34,202 bases of DNA, from NCBI GenBank assembly GCA_040753915.1, contig JBFMDN010000061.1, forward strand, positions 1 through 34,202, given 5' to 3'. Below the pieces are notes generated by a model. It did not search any database. It was given only the letters and a program-made list of their open reading frames with translations, and was not told where the DNA came from. Below, piece after piece: positions 8,792 to 17,072 of this stretch; within the stretch, counting starts at the first letter, position 1, and the number at the start of each line of letters is the position of its first letter. This DNA is from JBFMDN01 sp040753915. Lineage in GTDB: Bacteria > Desulfobacterota > Desulfomonilia > Desulfomonilales > Desulfomonilaceae. The position numbers and the translations under genes are program-made.

Positions 8792-8824
8792 CCCTTCAGG
8801 GGCGTTTCTGTGAAAGAGGACGCC

Positions 8825-10339
8825 ATGGGTGCGCTGACATCGCGAGACTCGGCGGAGGACACGGCCGGGCAACACGTGCTCTACCGCTTGAGAAGTGGGG
8901 TCAGGTGCTGGTTCCGCCCCAATGCCAAGCCTTTGTTGGTTCTAGATTTCCCCTTACGCGCGCTCGCAGTGCACCATTGTTGGCGATCACTTCTGGAGCC
9001 AATGGCCGCGGGTGACTTCGTTCCTTTCGAAGCATTGGCCTCCTGTGTGCCTGACATGCCTGCTGACAAGACGGAAATCTTTCTCGAGCACCTCGTGCGT
9101 AAGGCGTTTTGCGATCGAAAGGGTATCAATGTTTTGCCGCGATACCCGCATGTTTCAATCATTGTACCGGTCAGGAACAGACAGGCAGATCTGGCCGCGT
9201 GTCTCGATTCTCTCACTCGCTTGCAGTATCCCGCGGAGAAAACCGAGATCATCGTTGTGGATGACAATTCCTCCGACAACTCGCTGCAGGTCGCCGAGCG
9301 ATTTCCTGTCAAGGCTATTTCGCTGAGCGCGCACAAACAAGTCTCGTACTGCAGAAATATTGCGGCCCGGGAAGCAAAGGGCGAGATCCTCGCGTTCATC
9401 GATTCCGACTGTGTGGCCGGTCCTTTGTGGCTGCAAGAGCTGATTCCTACGTTCAGGGATCCTGATGTTGGCGCTGTGGGCGGCTTGGTGGATTCCTATT
9501 TTCAGGACAAGGGGCTTGACCGTTATGAAAAGGTCAAATCGTCTCTCCATGTGAGCACGTGGTTTAAACGATCAAGTGAGAAGGAACGGTTCTTTTACGT
9601 GCCTTCATGCAATCTCATGATCAGGAGAGATCTGTTTCTCGACCTGGGCGGCTTTCGAGAGAACTTGCATGTGGGTGAAGATGTGGATTTGTGTTGGCGG
9701 CTTCAGAATCACGGTAAAGTGTTTGAATACCGGCCGGTGGGGAAAGTCTATCACAAGCATCGGAACAGCTTGTTCCCATTTTGTATACGCCGATTTCAAT
9801 ATGGAACCTCCGAGCCCACATTGCAGCAACTCCATCCCGACAGAATTAAGCAAGTGTTTTTTCCACTGCCGGAATTCCTTTTCTGGGTGCTTGTGACAGC
9901 CTCGGCTGTCCTGTCATACCCACCGTTGCTTCTCATCGCAGTCGCTATTTTGCTCACACATATATGGCGCCTCTACTCCTGTGTGCGAAAAAGGAATATC
10001 CCTGTACACAGCACCGCGATTACCGGGGCAGTGATCAGGAGCTCTCTTTCGGTGGGTTATCATGCGTGTTCACTTGTCTCCCGATACTACTTGGTTTTCA
10101 TTTCGGTCTTGTGGCCATGTGTGCCATGGCTAAGTATGGTCGCTCTGGGCATGCATCTCTGCGCGGGTATCATTCAGTACAGGATCACGAAACCTCAGCT
10201 CAATCCCCTGTCCTTCTTCATCTTCTTCACGCTGGAACAAATCTCATACCAACTCGGAGTGTGGTGGGGCTGTGTGAAACGCCTATACTTCAAACCTGTG
10301 ACGCCGCGACTGGTTCTTAGCAGACAGCGGAACCTTTGA
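8825..10339 (+). CDS. mftF: mycofactocin system family 2 glycosyltransferase MftF
   Basis: This 504-residue protein has an N-terminal segment of about 100 residues, then a GT-A family 2 domain starting VSIIVPVRNRQADL and continuing EIIVVDDNSSD. The DxD-type motif is in FIDSDC and the acceptor-side acidic motif is GEDVDLCWRL. The C-terminal third is hydrophobic, with several membrane segments (FLFWVLVTASAVLSYPPLLL and others). MftF adds beta-1,4-glucose units to premycofactocin in mycobacteria. The call rests on the fold order plus position directly after mftABC; a generic polysaccharide synthase is the alternative. I chose ATG 8825, after AGAGGA, over upstream in-frame codons because the upstream sequence is a dispersed repeat. 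Confidence 0.85.
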   Translation: MGALTSRDSAEDTAGQHVLYRLRSGVRCWFRPNAKPLLVLDFPLRALAVHHCWRSLLEPMAAGDFVPFEALASCVPDMPADKTEIFLEHLVRKAFCDRKGINVLPRYPHVSIIVPVRNRQADLAACLDSLTRLQYPAEKTEIIVVDDNSSDNSLQVAERFPVKAISLSAHKQVSYCRNIAAREAKGEILAFIDSDCVAGPLWLQELIPTFRDPDVGAVGGLVDSYFQDKGLDRYEKVKSSLHVSTWFKRSSEKERFFYVPSCNLMIRRDLFLDLGGFRENLHVGEDVDLCWRLQNHGKVFEYRPVGKVYHKHRNSLFPFCIRRFQYGTSEPTLQQLHPDRIKQVFFPLPEFLFWVLVTASAVLSYPPLLLIAVAILLTHIWRLYSCVRKRNIPVHSTAITGAVIRSSLSVGYHACSLVSRYYLVFISVLWPCVPWLSMVALGMHLCAGIIQYRITKPQLNPLSFFIFFTLEQISYQLGVWWGCVKRLYFKPVTPRLVLSRQRNL

Positions 10340-10625
10340 AAGGGAAGCGGAACGAGAAAAACATCAAGGCTCCTCTTGCCTTAAATGAGCCCTTGTCAGA
10401 CTGCTTCAACAGGACCACCTGAGAAGGCGCACCGACCTGGGCCTTCAACCACGCCTTGGACACGGGCTCACCACAATCAGGCCCTCGGAAAACGACGCCT
10501 CTTTGATCCGGAAAGCTCTACTCACCATCCCAGACTCCTGCATGCCGCGGGGTATTCGCCATCACAGACCGGCAATTGTTTCCATCCAAGATTGCGGAGC
10601 TCGTGTCTGCTATCGCTTAGTATAC
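10340..10625. other. intergenic stretch after mftF with no recognisable gene
   Basis: Nothing convincing is seen in the nearly 290 nt between mftF and the R2 repeat: no family-like open frame, hairpin terminator or RNA gene. Confidence 0.35.
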
Positions 10626-10797
10626 GATTTCATAAGCACGGTTGCGTATCTCAGCGTCATCAAGAAGAGGAATGAAGGTGATCATTAAGTGCTTCGCGCC
10701 CGGAAGGGGCATATCATGAGTAGTCCCGCGGGACGCGGGATATCAACCCACGGAGCGAAAAAACCAAGAAATGGGGACCCTGACGGGTTCACCATTG
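10626..10797 (+). repeat. R2 element, left part only (truncated copy)
   Basis: This matches the left half of the complete R2 element at 33746-34112. It has the terminal repeat GATTTCATAAGCAC followed by GCGTATCTCAG, then AAGAAGAGGAAT, GGTGATCATT, GCCCGGAAGGGGC, TCAACCCACGG and GGACCCTGACGGG. No right-hand terminal repeat is found downstream, so the copy is truncated or recombined. Confidence 0.75.
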
Positions 10798-10922
10798 AAA
10801 TGACCGAGAGGGACGTACTGGACTTTCTCGAGGATGGAGGGATCGCGCTGATCCGAAAAATCACTTGACGACTTCTCAGAAAAATGATTAATTGGTCCGA
10901 CCAGCCCAAAAGAGGAACCGCC

Positions 10923-11156
10923 GTGACTCTGTCTCACGCGCAAAGACTTCGCCAACTGCTTGGCAATTCAAAGGCGCCACCTTCCGACGCCGAGCTCCTT
11001 TGTGATCCCCACCATTGCAGGCCACGTCAGATAGCAGAAATTCTCGTTTTACTGGATTTCGGTGCGCCCCCTGGCAGTCGCTTCCCCCATCTGTTTCGAA
11101 GCGCATCCTCCGGTGAGGTCCGCGCCGTTTCGGCCTTTCACAAGGCCCAGGAATGA
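10923..11156 (+). CDS. possible small protein ahead of lutA
   Basis: A 77-codon frame starts at GTG 10923, 6 nt after AGAGGA, and ends 10 nt before the lutA start. The product (starting VTLSHAQRLRQLLGNSKAPP) contains a DPHHC segment and a short helix-rich region but matches no family I recognise. Position in the lut operon and the ribosome binding site argue for it; the odd composition argues against it. Confidence 0.3.
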   Translation: MTLSHAQRLRQLLGNSKAPPSDAELLCDPHHCRPRQIAEILVLLDFGAPPGSRFPHLFRSASSGEVRAVSAFHKAQE

Positions 11157-11166
11157 GGTCACTAAC

Positions 11167-11892
11167 GTGCGTGTTCAATTCTTTCCTACGTGTCTGGTCG
11201 ATACGTTTTTTCCCGAGACCGGTGAAGCAGTCCTAAAGCTACTACGCCATTTCGGGGTGGACGTCAGATATCCGAAGGGACAAACGTGCTGCGGCAAGCC
11301 TTCGGATAGCGGTGGGTATAGCTATGAGACGAAAAAGGCGGCGGAGCATTTCCTCGCCGTCTTTGGCGGAGATCCGGACCCCATAGTGATTCCGTCGGGG
11401 AGTTGCGCTTCCATGGTGAAGAACCACTACCCCCACCTTTTCAAAGACAATCACCGTCTACGTGAAACCGCGAATGCCGTGGCAGGACGCGTATATGAAT
11501 TGAGCCAGTTCTTGGTCCACGAGCTGAAGGCTGATCTGGCCGGGCTCAAAGCGCAAGGCATAATCACGTATCACGCATCCTGTCAACTCACCCGAGAACT
11601 TGGGGTCAGAGAAGAACCTCTTGCCCTTCTGCACTCCCTCAACGGTGCACAGTTCGTTCCTCTCGCTACGGCAGAGCGTTGTTGTGGATTCGGAGGCATG
11701 TTCATGACAAAGCTTCCAGAGGTCTCCATGGCACTTGCCAACGACAAGCTCGACGCCATTCTCGCCACAGGTGCCGATACCGTCGTTGGATGCGACCATG
11801 GCTGTTTGATGAACATCGACGACGCAATCAGACGGAGGGGAGCGTCTGTCAGGACTAAACACCTTGGGGTGATCCTCGCGGAGGGATTATGA
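11167..11892 (+). CDS. lutA: LutA-like iron-sulfur oxidoreductase subunit (CCG domain)
   Basis: This 241-residue protein carries two CCG cysteine-rich domains: FFPTCLVDTFFPETG with CCGKPSDSGG in the first half, and ITYHASCQLTRELG with CCGFGGMF in the second. This is the LutA/YkgE family, a subunit of the LutABC complex that oxidises L-lactate to pyruvate through iron-sulfur clusters. The GTG start at 11167 follows GAGG at 8 nt. lutB overlaps its stop (ATGATG), so the genes are translationally coupled. The cluster lies downstream of the mycofactocin genes on the same strand, which raises the possibility that Lut here serves another hydroxy acid or acts as an electron partner for mycofactocin. 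That is inference. Confidence 0.92.
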   Translation: MRVQFFPTCLVDTFFPETGEAVLKLLRHFGVDVRYPKGQTCCGKPSDSGGYSYETKKAAEHFLAVFGGDPDPIVIPSGSCASMVKNHYPHLFKDNHRLRETANAVAGRVYELSQFLVHELKADLAGLKAQGIITYHASCQLTRELGVREEPLALLHSLNGAQFVPLATAERCCGFGGMFMTKLPEVSMALANDKLDAILATGADTVVGCDHGCLMNIDDAIRRRGASVRTKHLGVILAEGL

Positions 11893-13256
11893 TGGGTGCC
11901 CGATCGGAAAGCATACCTTTTCGAGAAAATGCTGCTCAAGCCGTGCGTAATGCGGCACTACGAGCCGCAATGCGCAACGCAACGGGGACATTCTCGGTCA
12001 AGCGCTCCCATGCCATCGCCTCAGTGCCCATCGAGGAATGGCGGGAGCTCGCGTCTCAGGTCCGACTCCACGTCCTCGATAATCTTGAGGAATATGTAAA
12101 CCGTTTCGAACGGAACGCGGTGAAAGCAGGTGCCACGGTCCATCGGGCAAAAGATGCTGCAGCGGCGAGGGAGATCGTGTGGTGTCTCCTCAAGGATCAT
12201 GGCGCCCGCAAGGTGGTGAAATCCAAGTCCATGATCACTGAAGAGATACATCTCAACGATTACCTGGAAAGACAGGGAATTACTGTGGTGGAGACGGATC
12301 TCGGCGAGTACATCATCCAGATTGCGAGAGAGCATCCATCGCATATCATCGTGCCCGCGATTCACAAGAGCCGACGTCAGGTGGGAAATCTCTTTGCGGA
12401 AAAACTTGGATGCGAGCGTAGTGAGGACCCGGTGGTTCTGGCGAAGATCGCCAGAGCAAAGCTGAGGGAAGAGTTTCTTTCCGCTGATGCAGGCATATCC
12501 GGAGCGAACTTCGCGGTGGCCGGTTCAGGCAGCTTGGTCCTGTTCACCAACGAGGGGAACGGGCGCATGTGCACCACGCTCCCGGAGCTTCACGTGGCGG
12601 TACTGTCCATCGAGAAGGTGATCCCGTCCCTCGCTGACCTGCCAAAGTTCATCCGTCTTCTGCCCCGTTCGGCAACGGGCCAGATCCTGAGCGCGTACGT
12701 GTCGATCATTTCGGGGACTCGCAAAGCAGGAGAAGCAACCGGAGCGAGGCATCTACACATCGTGTTGCTGGACAACGGTCGCTCGGACATTGTCTCGGGA
12801 GATTCCAGGGAGATGCTCAAGTGTATTCGGTGCGGCGCCTGTTTGAATGCGTGCCCGGTCTATCAGACCGTGGGGGGGCATGCGTATGGATCGACCTACC
12901 CCGGCCCCATGGGAATTGTCCTGACGGTCCTACTGGAGGGGATGGAGCGAGCGCATACACTCCTGGATGGGACGACGCTGTGCGGAGCTTGCGGCGATGT
13001 GTGCCCGGTCAAGGTCCCGTTGCCGAGGCTCTTACGTCGATTGCGTGAGCAGCGAGTCGAGATTGGATTCACCGCGGCCGCCGAACGGTTAGGCATGGTC
13101 GGATTCGGACGGGTGGCCCGGTCGCCGGCTTTTTTTGAGCTTGCACAAAAGTTGGCTCGCCTTGCGTGGAAACCAGCCCGAATAACGGGCATCGGCAGCA
13201 CGCTGGACCGGATGCCGATGCCGGCAACGACACCCTTCAGAAAGAGGATCTCATGA
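11889..13256 (+). CDS. lutB: LutB-like iron-sulfur oxidoreductase subunit
   Basis: This 455-residue protein matches LutB/YkgF. An LUD domain (about 60-300; SKSMITEEIHLNDYLE, GISGANFAVAGSGSLVLFTN) is followed by two 4Fe-4S motifs, CIRCGACLNACPVY (from about 312) and CGACGDVCPVKVPLP (from about 360). LutB bridges electron flow between LutA and LutC in the lactate oxidation complex. The ATG overlaps the lutA stop, and the lutB stop overlaps the lutC start (ATGA). The protein is full length with no sign of decay. Confidence 0.93.
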   Translation: MMGARSESIPFRENAAQAVRNAALRAAMRNATGTFSVKRSHAIASVPIEEWRELASQVRLHVLDNLEEYVNRFERNAVKAGATVHRAKDAAAAREIVWCLLKDHGARKVVKSKSMITEEIHLNDYLERQGITVVETDLGEYIIQIAREHPSHIIVPAIHKSRRQVGNLFAEKLGCERSEDPVVLAKIARAKLREEFLSADAGISGANFAVAGSGSLVLFTNEGNGRMCTTLPELHVAVLSIEKVIPSLADLPKFIRLLPRSATGQILSAYVSIISGTRKAGEATGARHLHIVLLDNGRSDIVSGDSREMLKCIRCGACLNACPVYQTVGGHAYGSTYPGPMGIVLTVLLEGMERAHTLLDGTTLCGACGDVCPVKVPLPRLLRRLREQRVEIGFTAAAERLGMVGFGRVARSPAFFELAQKLARLAWKPARITGIGSTLDRMPMPATTPFRKRIS

Positions 13257-13750
13257 TTCAGGACGCCGTGGTGGATCTGTTCATTGAGAATGCAACCAAG
13301 GCTGGAGCGCACGTGGTTCGCGTGACGAACGTTGAGGAGCTCAACTCCTCTCTCGCGGGAATGCTCGACCGCGTGAATTCGGTCTATTCGCCAGGTCTGA
13401 CCGAGACCGAGAGGACTCTGGACATCCCCGCCGAATGTCGAACCGATGACTACAAAGATGCTGCTGCGTGCGTGGAAGAGGTACACGGTGCCATAGCGGA
13501 AACGGGGAGTCTCATCTGTTCCAGCCGAGGAGGCAGAGCGGTGCAAGCGGGGCTGCTTCCGAGGCGGCACATAGCCATCGTATCGGCCGAGAACATTTTC
13601 GCGGACCTCGACCGATTCCTGGGGGACTTGGGCGACTCGCCGCCGACCAATGTCACGCTGGAAACGGGCCCGAGCAGGACCGCGGACATCGAGCTCACCC
13701 TCACGATCGGAGTCCACGGGCCGGAACACCTGGGCATCATTGTGTTGTGA
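13253..13750 (+). CDS. lutC: LutC-like LUD domain protein (short)
   Basis: This 165-residue LUD-domain protein starts at the ATG that overlaps the lutB stop. The C-terminal half is typical of LutC/YkgG: EVHGAIAETGSLICSSR, RRHIAIVSAENIFADLDRFL, GPSRTADIELTLTIGVHGPE. It is shorter than usual members (about 220-240 residues) and lacks part of the N-terminus, which may reflect a compact subfamily. It completes lutABC. Confidence 0.9.
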   Translation: MIQDAVVDLFIENATKAGAHVVRVTNVEELNSSLAGMLDRVNSVYSPGLTETERTLDIPAECRTDDYKDAAACVEEVHGAIAETGSLICSSRGGRAVQAGLLPRRHIAIVSAENIFADLDRFLGDLGDSPPTNVTLETGPSRTADIELTLTIGVHGPEHLGIIVL

Positions 13751-13941
13751 CGCCCTGTCCGTCGACCGGAGTGGTTTGATGCCAAACATTGATTGCCGAA
13801 ACCGACACGACGAACGATGAAAGCCTCAGGCCCTGGTAGGGTCGACCTCGGTGGCGGCTATCTTTGCTCATATGGTGGGCTGTTTTCGAGTCGCTGGGGC
13901 AATACCGGTACGTGACATTAGAGGGAGTGGAGGTTGCACAA

Positions 13942-14313
13942 ATGTCTGAACGGGTGGTCTTGCTCGGGATCGTATTATGGCTGATTTTGGCTTTTACGAG
14001 TTTTGTGGAGAAGAGCTGCGGTCAGGACGTGAAGCCCTGCGAAGTCATCAGGGACTATATGACCCGCGTCGATCAGATATGCGTCTTCTCGTTCGGCAAG
14101 GAGCGGGACGCCAAGCTCATGGAAGCGCAGAAAGCATTGTCCGAGCACTTGGACAAGCTGGGTTACAGCCCCTCCTCCAAATTGACGGAGCTTCGATTGA
14201 AATATGTCAATCTCTCCAGTTTCGGCCACGATCGGATGAGAAAGGGCGATGCTCGGCTGCTGGTTCAGGCCAAAGATGTCGCACGACTGATCAAGGAGCT
14301 CTGCCCGTGGTAG
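13942..14313 (+). CDS. small exported protein of unknown function
   Basis: A 123-residue protein starts at ATG 13942, 8 nt after GGAGG. Residues 1-25 form a signal peptide or membrane anchor (SERVVLLGIVLWLILAFTSF). The rest is helix-rich with four cysteines, in KSCGQD, KPCEVI, DQICVF and the C-terminal ELCPW. The SC at about 31 is not a good lipobox. I recognise no family. The next gene, a ferredoxin, follows after 77 nt and may be cotranscribed. Starting at the upstream in-frame ATG 13864 would bury the signal peptide, so I reject that start. Confidence 0.65.
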   Translation: MSERVVLLGIVLWLILAFTSFVEKSCGQDVKPCEVIRDYMTRVDQICVFSFGKERDAKLMEAQKALSEHLDKLGYSPSSKLTELRLKYVNLSSFGHDRMRKGDARLLVQAKDVARLIKELCPW

Positions 14314-14390
14314 CGAGCGTGGTTCGGCGCCCACAACAGGCTGAGAATTCTTTATCTGTGGCGGCCGCAAAACACGGGGGAGATGACTCC

Positions 14391-15050
14391 ATGAAAAAGG
14401 AAGCGAGAGACGAAGAACTCGAAAAACGGATGCAGATGTTCGACAACTGGGTAAAGGAAGGTAAGATACCGAGCTCCTCCAAGGTAATACCTGTGCGGCA
14501 ATCAGTGGAATGCCTGCAATGGGTGCTGCCTACTCAGCAGGTTATGGAAATACTGAGGAATTCGCGCTCGTTTGCATTGGCCGAGTGCCTCTGCAGAAAA
14601 AAGCACAAAAGGTGCGATAATCCCCTGGAAGTCTGTTTTTATACCAACGACGTGGCAGACAAGAAGGTGGAGCAGGGTTCCGCCAGGCGCGTAAGCCTGG
14701 AAGAGGCATCGGAAACGCTCAAGCTTGCCAACCAGCACGGTCTTGTCCATCTGACCATCTATAACCCCGAACAGCATGTCTATGCGCTCTGTAGCTGCTG
14801 CGAATGCTGCTGCCACGATATCGGATTCATGAAAAAGCTTGGACGGCCGGACCTTGTGGCCCATGCCGACTATGCGGCGTCAGTGGATGACACCTTATGC
14901 ACTCATTGCGGTGTCTGCGTCGGCCGTTGCATGTTCGATGCCCATGCGATGGCGGACGGCAAGCACGTTTTCCAGCGGGAGCGCTGCTATGGTTGCGGAC
15001 TTTGCGCAACCACTTGTCCGCCGGGCGCAATAAGAATGGGTCTCAGATAA
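14391..15050 (+). CDS. dicluster 4Fe-4S ferredoxin-type protein with extra N-terminal cysteine motifs
   Basis: This 219-residue protein starts at ATG 14391, 8 nt after GGGGGAG. The C-terminus has two ferredoxin motifs, CTHCGVCVGRC and CYGCGLCATTCPP, for two 4Fe-4S clusters. Upstream are two further cysteine groups, CLCRKKHKRCDNPLEVC and CSCCECCCHD, which are conserved in a family of anaerobe ferredoxin-like proteins and could hold another cluster. The N-terminal 60 residues form a charged helix and linker. It is presumably a cytoplasmic electron carrier; its partner is unknown, but it lies next to lutABC and the mycofactocin genes. Confidence 0.85.
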   Translation: MKKEARDEELEKRMQMFDNWVKEGKIPSSSKVIPVRQSVECLQWVLPTQQVMEILRNSRSFALAECLCRKKHKRCDNPLEVCFYTNDVADKKVEQGSARRVSLEEASETLKLANQHGLVHLTIYNPEQHVYALCSCCECCCHDIGFMKKLGRPDLVAHADYAASVDDTLCTHCGVCVGRCMFDAHAMADGKHVFQRERCYGCGLCATTCPPGAIRMGLR

Positions 15051-15096
15051 GAGAAACGTGTTTCATGAAGAATCGGACCGTCGTGAGTATCCTGGG

Positions 15097-15647
15097 ATGC
15101 TGGAGCAAGAAATCGGGCGACACGGTGTGAGCATTCTGGCATGGTGTCTCATGACCAACCATCTCCATTTAGTTGCCGTACCGCAGAGAGAGGCATCGCT
15201 TGCCGGGGCGTTCGGTTCGGCTCACCAGCGTTAGCCGCGCATGAAGAGCTTTGCCCCAGGGGTTCGCGATTACCCGTTTCAAGGGCGATTCGACTCCTGC
15301 GTTCTTGACGAGAGTCACTTATGGCTGCAACGCGGTATGTGGAAATGAATCCCGTGCGGGCTGGATTGGTTACCGTTGCATGGAAGTATCCCAGGCCGAG
15401 TGCCCGGTTTCATGTGGGGCTTGCCGAATATGATTCCCTTGTGACCGATCGAACGCTCCTGGGACCGGCCACCGACTGGGAAGGATTCCCGCAGTCAGCG
15501 GAAAACGGACCTGTGACGAAGCTTCGACAGGCCACGCGCACGGGGCGATCTGCGGACGACGGAGCCTTTGCAAAAACCGTTGAGCGGCTGAGCGGCCGGG
15601 ACCTGAGCAAGGGACAACCCGCGAGGCCCCGAAACCGCCCAGTGTGA
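15097..15647 (+). pseudogene. remnant of a REP-associated tyrosine transposase (RAYT, Y1 HUH)
   Basis: Translation in pieces matches RAYT proteins. Frame 1 (15097-15234) gives the HUH motif in ILAWCLMTNHLHLVAVPQRE and ends at TAG just after AHQR, where the family has its catalytic Tyr region. A short piece reads DYPFQGRFDSCVLDESHLW, then a frameshift leads to the C-terminal half, TRYVEMNPVRAGLV (to 15647). The N-terminal third is missing. With a stop, a frameshift and a truncation, it is dead. RAYTs mobilise palindromic REP sequences, and hairpin-rich repeats are scattered through this window. Confidence 0.85.
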
Positions 15648-15756
15648 AAAACGGTATTGTGTCCCCCGAATTCCCATTCGATGTTCGTCCATCCGCCATT
15701 TGCCAGTCGGTTATCCTGAATGTGGGTTCAAAGGGCCCGGCCATACCGATTCTCGA

Positions 15757-16674
15757 TTATCTTTTGTCTCGACGCATCCAACATCCGTATTTGTCTAACG
15801 ACCACCACACTGATTGCTCCAGTGAAGAACCAGGAGCCCATGTCAGCACTCCTGGCCACGGGCTGCCCTGCTCCCATCCGCCAAGACGTTCCTTCATTCC
15901 TTGCATTCCCTCGATTGGGGCGTCGCTATCTTCCGATGCATGTCCCCAAACAGTGTCACTGCATATCTCAGGATTCTCTTGGTCCAAACGGACTGGCTTT
16001 CTGAAAACTGGTACATCACCGGACAACTCGTTCCACTGCACACGATGTATTTTTCCAAAGCCGTATCTGGTGTCGCCGCCGACGAATAGGGTGTCAACAT
16101 TCTCTAACTGTCTCCGAAAACCATTGTTTCTCAAGAAGACGTAGCCGAAAAGCAACATGGGGATTGGTTGTCCCTGACAGTCAGATGAATCTCGCCACCA
16201 GGGATTGATACATTCTGTGTCCCGTAGCGTACCTTCAAACGCTGAGTCAGTTTCGGGAGCGATTGCGGTACCCGGCCGGGAGTCGAGCAAACGACGTCTG
16301 AAGTCGCGGTCCGAAAGGTCTCCCTTGCCGTCCAGGCGATGCCATCGCAACCCGATTTTCTGTTCACCATTCCCTTTCCGTTCATCCAGTGTTGCTTTTA
16401 AATAGTTCGGCATCCAGGCCAGATACTTATCCCCATTTTTCTCGGCCGGATAGAGATAGGTGAAACGACAGTTGAGAGCGATTTCCCATCCAAGCTTGCC
16501 ATAATCCGGAAAGGTTTCACTGTGTCTTGATCGAGATATCTCAGCGGTAACAGCTCCCCAAAGCACACGCGCCGGCACATACGGACGACAGCGATTCAAC
16601 GCCCCTGCCGGAGGCATGCCGATGAAAAGCGGCGCTTCCAATCGCCAGACCCATCGAAGTGCCTTCCAGGTCAT
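15757..16674 (-). CDS. cmr3: type III CRISPR Cas5 (Cmr3-like RAMP)
   Basis: This 305-residue protein is last in the CRISPR effector operon. It has a RAMP (RRM-type) start (RWVWRLEAPLFIGMPPAG), a mid-region PYVPARVLWGAVTAEI and the glycine-rich loop GGDTRYGFGKIHRVQW. In type III complexes Cas5 binds the crRNA 5' handle and caps the Cas7 filament next to Cas10. Assignment as the Cmr3-type subunit rests on the RAMP features, the length and its place after the Cmr5-like gene. It overlaps the preceding gene by 4 nt. No terminator is obvious after it. Confidence 0.78.
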   Translation of the reverse strand: MTWKALRWVWRLEAPLFIGMPPAGALNRCRPYVPARVLWGAVTAEISRSRHSETFPDYGKLGWEIALNCRFTYLYPAEKNGDKYLAWMPNYLKATLDERKGNGEQKIGLRWHRLDGKGDLSDRDFRRRLLDSRPGTAIAPETDSAFEGTLRDTECINPWWRDSSDCQGQPIPMLLFGYVFLRNNGFRRQLENVDTLFVGGDTRYGFGKIHRVQWNELSGDVPVFRKPVRLDQENPEICSDTVWGHASEDSDAPIEGMQGMKERLGGWEQGSPWPGVLTWAPGSSLEQSVWWSLDKYGCWMRRDKR

Positions 16675-17072
16675 GTTCGCACCTCACTCTTTTGTGGCAC
16701 TCGCGCGTGGTAGCGGGCGTAGACGAGTGTTTGCCGCACCAGATCACGGGCCAGCAGTAGCTCGTCAAGGTCCTTGGCCATCTGCTGAAGCGAGGTAAAG
16801 ACATCAGCATTGTCAGAAAGTAAAGGGGCCTGCTGTGGCGTCACTTTCAGGAACTTATGAAGCTCTTGGCTGATACCCTTGGCCAACTCCTTCTTTCTTG
16901 CGCCGCTGACTGCATTCTCAAGATAAAGAAAGATGGCGTAAAGACCTTGTTCTTCCAGCACAGCCAGGGTATCCGTAGCAACTTTGTGCAGATCATCCGA
17001 TGGCGTCTTCGCGATAGTTCTACCCACCTTAGCACAAGCAAGGTCCAGGTTTTCAAAGGTCGGAGCGTCCAT
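16671..17072 (-). CDS. cmr5: type III CRISPR small subunit Cas11 (Cmr5-like)
   Basis: A 133-residue, almost wholly helical protein (start MDAPTFENLDLACAKVGRTI, end YARYHARVPQKSEVRT). Length, helical character, the leading hydrophobic/charged repeat and position between the Cas7 and Cas5 genes fit the Cas11 small subunit, which lines the target RNA along the complex. Primary sequence alone would not give this call. It overlaps its upstream neighbour by 1 nt and the downstream gene by 4 nt. Confidence 0.75.
   Translation of the reverse strand: MDAPTFENLDLACAKVGRTIAKTPSDDLHKVATDTLAVLEEQGLYAIFLYLENAVSGARKKELAKGISQELHKFLKVTPQQAPLLSDNADVFTSLQQMAKDLDELLLARDLVRQTLVYARYHARVPQKSEVRT

Noticed and set aside
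8678..8824. N-terminal extension of the mftF open frame
   Set aside because: It is repeat R1 sequence and lacks a ribosome binding site; ATG 8825 after AGAGGA is a better start.
10716..10868. 50-codon frame with the ending LEDGGIALIRKIT
   Set aside because: Its first half lies in the R2 repeat and there is no good ribosome binding site; the C-terminal part alone is too short to judge.
15640..15756. CRISPR array downstream of the effector operon
   Set aside because: No regularly spaced direct repeats are present here or upstream of 24213.
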